This document shows, piece after piece, positions 28,681 to 32,534 of a stretch of DNA of 32,534 nucleotides. This DNA is from Nemertoderma westbladi (Eukaryota; Xenacoelomorpha; Nemertodermatida; Nemertodermatidae): assembly GCA_032718475.1 (NCBI GenBank), contig JAUCBJ010004821.1:1-32534 (forward strand), given 5' to 3'. Every line of letters starts with the position of its first letter. Positions within the stretch are counted from its first letter, which is position 1. Position numbers and translations under genes: made by a program. Below the pieces are notes generated by a model. It worked only from the letters and a program-made list of their open reading frames with translations. It did no database searches and was not told the DNA's origin.

Positions 28681-30761
28681 GCTGGGATGGTGTCAGTCAC
28701 TAAGTGGTACCAACGTTATCTGGCGCTGGGCTGGTGTCAGTCACTAAGTGGTACCAACGTTATCTGGCGCTGGGCTGGTGTCAGTCACTAAGTGGTACCA
28801 ACGTTATCTGGTGCTGGGCTGGTGTCAGTCACTAAGTGGTACCAACGTTATCTGGCGCTGGGCTGGTGTCAGTCACTAAGTGGTACCAACGTTATCTGGT
28901 GCTGGGCTGGTGTCAGTCACTAAGTGGTACCAACGTTATCTGGCGCTGGGCTGGTGTCAGTCACTAAGTGGTACCAACGTTATCTGGTGCTGGGCTGGTG
29001 TCAGTCACTAAGTGGTACCAACGTTATCTGGCGCTGGGCTGGTGTCAGTCACTAAGTGGTACCAACGTTATCTGGCGCTGGGCTGGTGTCAGTCACTAAG
29101 TGGTACCAACGTTATCTGGCGCTGGGCTGGTGTCAGTCACTAAGTGGTACCAACGTTATCTGGTGCTGGGCTGGTGTCAGTCACTAAGTGGTACCAACGT
29201 TATCTGTGCTGGGCTGGTCGTCACGTCCAACGTTATCTGGCGCTGGGCTGGTGTCAGTCACTAAGTGGTACCAACGTTATCTGGCGCTGGGCTGGTGTCA
29301 GTCACTAAGTGGTACCAACGTTATCTGGTGCTGGGCTGGTGTCAGTCACTAAGTGGTACCAACGTTATCTGGTGCTGGGCTGGTGTCAGTCACAACGTTA
29401 TCTGTGCTGGGCTGGTAGTCACTAAGTGGTACCAACGTTATCTGGCGCTGGGCTGGTGTCAGTCACTAAGTGGTACCAACGTTATCTGGTGCTGGGCTGG
29501 TGTCAGTCACTAAGTGGTACCAACGTTATCTGGTGCTGGGCTGGTGTCAGTCACTAAGTGGTACCAACGTTATCTGGTGCTGGGCTGGTGTCAGTCACTA
29601 AGTGGTACCAACGTTATCTGGTGCTGGGCTGGTGTCAGTCACTAAGTGGTACCAACGTTATCTGGTGCTGGGCTGGTGTCAGTCACTAAGTGGTACCAAC
29701 GTTATCTGGTGCTGGGCTGGTGTCAGTCACTAAGTGGTACCAACGTTATCTGGTGCTGGGCTGGTGTCAGTCACTAAGTGGTACCAACGTTATCTGGTGC
29801 TGGGCTGGTGTCAGTCACTAAGTGGTACCAACGTTATCTGGTGCTGGGCTGGTGTCAGTCACTAAGTGGTACCAACGTTATCTGGCGCTGGGCTGGTGTC
29901 AGTCACTAAGTGGTACCAACGTTATCTGGCGCTGGGCTGGTCAGTCACTAAGTGGACCAACGTTATCTGGCGCTGGGCTGGTGTCAGTCACTAAGTGGTA
30001 CCAACGTTATCTGGCGCTGGGCTGGTGTCAGTCACTAAGTGGTACCAACGTTATCTGGCGCTGGGCTGGTGTCAGTCACTAAGTGGTACCAACGTTATCT
30101 TGCGCTGCGCTGGGCTGGTGTCAGTCACTAAGTGGTACCAACGTTATCTGGTGCTGGGCTGGTGTCAGTCACTAAGTGGTACCAACGTTATCTGTGCTGG
30201 GCTGGTGTCAGTCACTAAGTGGTACCAACGTTATCTGGTGCTGGGCTGGTGTCAGTCACTAAGTGGTACCAACGTTATCTGGTGCTGGGCTGGTGTCAGT
30301 CACTAAGTGGTACCAACGTTATCTGGCGCTGGGCTGGTGTCAGTCACTAAGTGGTGCCAACGTTATGTGGTGCTGGGATGGTGTCAGTCACTAAGTGGTA
30401 CCAACGTTATCTGGTGCTGGGCTGGTGTCAGTCACCCTAAGTGGTACCAACGTTATGTGGTGCTGGGCTGGTGTCTGTCACTAAGTGGTACCAACGTTAT
30501 CTGGTGCTGGGCTGGTGTCAGTCAAAGTTATCTGGCGCTGGGCTGGTGTCAGTCACTAAGTGGTACCAACGTTATCTGGTGCTGGGCTGGTGTCAGTCAC
30601 TAAGTGGTACCAACGTTATGAGGTGCTGGGATGGTGTCAGTCACCCAAGTGGTACCAACGTTATGTGGTGCTGGGATGGTGTCTGTCACTAAGTGGTACC
30701 AACGTTATCTGGTGCTGGGCTGGTGTCAGTCACTAAGTGGTACCAACGTTATGTGGTGCTG
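28681..30761. repeat. 44-bp minisatellite, block 2 (about 47 units)
   Basis: Continuation of block 1 after the TIR element. It is much more uniform. From 28729 to about 29160 the GGCG and GGTG variants partly alternate, and from about 29490 to 29880 the units are almost identical GGTGCTGGGCTGG copies. Shortened units occur near 29215, 29392 and 29940. Uniformity suggests recent expansion. Confidence 0.97.
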
Positions 30762-31888
30762 TGTCGGGGTTAGTGACCGCTATGGGTCATATGGGTAAAA
30801 CTGTGAGGACCTGGCGAATATATCTCCCCGTAGATAATACACCAGGCGAGTAGCGGCCCACTGGTTGGCTTGGATCTCCAGCCCGACTGCCCGATGTGCA
30901 GTGCAGCAGCCTAGAGTCAGCGCAGCGTCACTGGTTCACGCGCACGATTTGTGAGGCTGGGGATGTGTTTGGTTCAAACTCTTACAGCGGGCTGCTAGGG
31001 ATCTGGCTATGGGGATAAGGATGTGAAAATTGCAGAGTGGTTCATTGTATAAAAATGTATCTATAATATCTTATAAGCAGAATAAGCCTAGAAACTAATG
31101 TCCCACATTTACATTTACAAACATAACAATATTGAAAATAACAGAAAGGTGACTTACTGGCATTTAATAATCTGCACAGCACAATGCAAACCCAGCACAA
31201 CAGACCAGAGAGACACGGCTTCCAAAGTTTGTAATTTATTAGATTCTCCAAACTGCTCACGCTGACAAAGAGATAATAGCACCATTGAACAACAGAACTG
31301 CATTTGAATATAGTTCGTGCGTGCGTGAGCGCGTGCGTGAGGATGTGCGTGAGCGCGTGCGTGAGCGCGTGCGTGAGGATGTGCGTGAGCGCGTGCGTGA
31401 GCGCGTGCGTGAGCGCGTGCGTGAGCGCGTGCGTTAGCGCGTGCGTTAGCGCGTGCGTTAGCGCGTGCGGTAACCAAATTAAGTGACCGCTATGACTGTA
31501 GGCCTTAGATGGCCAAAGTACTGCACTGCTAAATACATGACAGCACAAACCGACAAGCTAGCTACCTACATACTGACAACGTGAATTAATGACACCTGAG
31601 AAATAGAGTGTACTATACTTATGGGAGCTACTCTGTACAGAGGTCAACCTGTTGTATGAAGTGTAACATTAAACTAAGTATAAACCCCTGCTATTGGCTC
31701 GGCTATTAATTATCGAGTTTGTTAGGCGCCGGAACCAAAGCTAAAGGCTACCTCTAATCAGAGCAGATATAATCGCACAATAATATTATGGGTCTAGGAC
31801 TTCGTTGCTAAGTAGATATCACCAGTAAATATAAATGGAATGCATATTAGTTCGCGAAAAGCTTATTGGAGAGAGGATGGACAATACA
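30762..31888. repeat. Probable solo LTR inserted in the minisatellite
   Basis: 1127 bp starting TGTCGGGGTTAG and ending GGACAATACA, that is TGT...ACA. TGCTG lies directly on each side (30757-30761 and 31889-31893), and removing the insert plus one TGCTG restores a normal 44-bp unit. TG...CA ends and a 5-bp duplication are the marks of an LTR left by recombination between two LTRs. It has no coding capacity and is unrelated by eye to the BEL/Pao LTR in this window. Orientation is undecided: TATAAA-like words occur on the plus strand near 31050 and 31680. Confidence 0.7.
31317..31470. repeat. 12-bp tandem repeat GTGCGTGAGCGC
   Basis: About 13 units inside the probable solo LTR. Two units read GATGTGCGTGAG. 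The last three carry GTTA in place of GTGA. The alternating purine-pyrimidine character is of the type that favours Z-DNA. Open frames here (repeating ALTH or VSAC) come from the repeat. Confidence 0.92.
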
Positions 31889-32534
31889 TGCTGGGATGGT
31901 GTCAGTCACTAAATGGTACCAATGTTATCTGGCGCTGGGCTGGTGTCAGTCACTAAGTGGTACCAACGTTATCTGCGCTGGGCTGGTGTCAGTCACTAAG
32001 TGGTGCCAACGTTATGTGGTGCTGGGATGGTGTCAGTCACTAAGTGGTACCAACGTTATCTGGCGCTGGGCTGGTGTCAGTCACTAAGTGGTACCAACGT
32101 TATCTGGCGCTGGGCTGGTGTCAGTCACTAAGTGGTACCAACGTTATCGGCGCTGGGCTGGTGTCAGTCACTAAGTGGTACCAATCGTTATCTGGCGCTG
32201 GGCTGGTGTCAGTCACTAAGTGGTACCAACGTTATACGGCGCTGGGCTGGTGTCAGTCACTAAGTGGTACCATCGTTATGTGGTGCTGGGATGGTGTCAG
32301 TCACTAAGTGGTACCAACGTTATCTTGCGCTGCGCTGCGCTGGGCTGGTGTCAGTCACTAAGTGGTACCAACGTTATACGGCGCTGGGCTGGTGTCAGTC
32401 ACTAAGTGGTATCAACGTTATGTGGTGATGGGATGGTGTAAGTCACTAAGTGGTACCAACGTTATCTTGCGCTGCGCTGGGCTGGTGTCAGTCACTAAGT
32501 GGTACCAACGTTATGTGATGCTGGGATGGTGTCA
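31889..32534. repeat. 44-bp minisatellite, block 3, running off the window
   Basis: About 15 units of the same minisatellite after the probable solo LTR, with the heterogeneous variant types of block 1 (ACCATCG at 32269, TTGCGCTGCGCTGCG, ATACGGCG, GGTGTAAGTC). The array continues beyond 32534, so its full length is unknown. Confidence 0.97.

Noticed and set aside
31042-31548. ORFs with repeating ALTH, ARAN or VSAC
   Set aside because: Products of the 12-bp tandem repeat inside the probable solo LTR.
23391-32534. Many plus-strand ORFs of 60-100 codons repeating MVPTLSGAG... and similar
   Set aside because: They are translations of the 44-bp minisatellite. The unit shifts frame each time, and the ORFs end at the same TAA within the unit; no protein is implied.
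23391-32534. Regularly spaced repeats resembling a CRISPR array
   Set aside because: Units are directly head-to-tail with no unique spacers, and the context is eukaryotic.

Overview
The window looks like repeat-rich, AT-rich nuclear DNA of an animal, most likely an invertebrate. The basis is the kind of repeats present: a BEL/Pao LTR retrotransposon (a group confined to metazoans), RTE-like and CR1/L2-like LINEs, TTAA-flanked TIR elements and a long 44-bp minisatellite. No host protein-coding gene, tRNA, rRNA, CRISPR array or bacterial-style operon can be supported. The species cannot be named from this sequence.

Layout, left to right. (1) 1-1179: right part of a TTAA-type TIR element (CCCTATTA ends, piggyBac-like target), interrupted at 341-928 by an unclassified 588-bp insertion. 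(2) 2101-4778, minus strand: a decayed LINE-like reverse transcriptase with a C-terminal CCHC/endonuclease-like domain and a degenerate repetitive insert in the RT palm. (3) 5710-23241, minus strand: a CR1/L2-like LINE split in two by a BEL/Pao element (5854-21848) that has 1.2-kb LTRs, TG...CA ends and a perfect 5-bp target duplication (AATAC). (4) Within the BEL/Pao RT gene sits a 5'-truncated RTE-like LINE (13254-15876, 11-bp target duplication). Within that LINE sits a second copy of the TTAA-type TIR element (14191-15745). This makes a four-level nest in which each join can be read exactly. (5) 23391-32534, running off the right edge: a 44-bp minisatellite of about 147 units. It is interrupted by a 1550-bp TIR element (27131-28680, GC target duplication) and a probable solo LTR (30762-31888, TGCTG target duplication).

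The BEL/Pao element reads right to left: 5' LTR, leader with ATACCGGTAT repeats, gag with zinc knuckles, aspartic protease, reverse transcriptase, RNase H, integrase, a 1.6-kb non-coding spacer with a 166-bp tandem repeat, an extra unrecognised frameshifted gene (7126-8485), a purine-rich tract and the 3' LTR. The LTRs differ by only about 12 substitutions and two small indels in about 1.19 kb, so the insertion is fairly young. The element is nevertheless dead: it has five in-frame stop codons (all TGA), at least two frameshifts in gag-pol, a lost RNase H aspartate and the LINE insertion.

The best candidates for something undescribed are the extra downstream gene of the BEL/Pao element, the palindrome-bearing tandem arrays inside the TTAA element family, the repeat insert inside the first LINE's RT, and the ACGT-dense ends of the TIR element in the minisatellite. 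All family names rest on reading motifs by eye; no database search was made.
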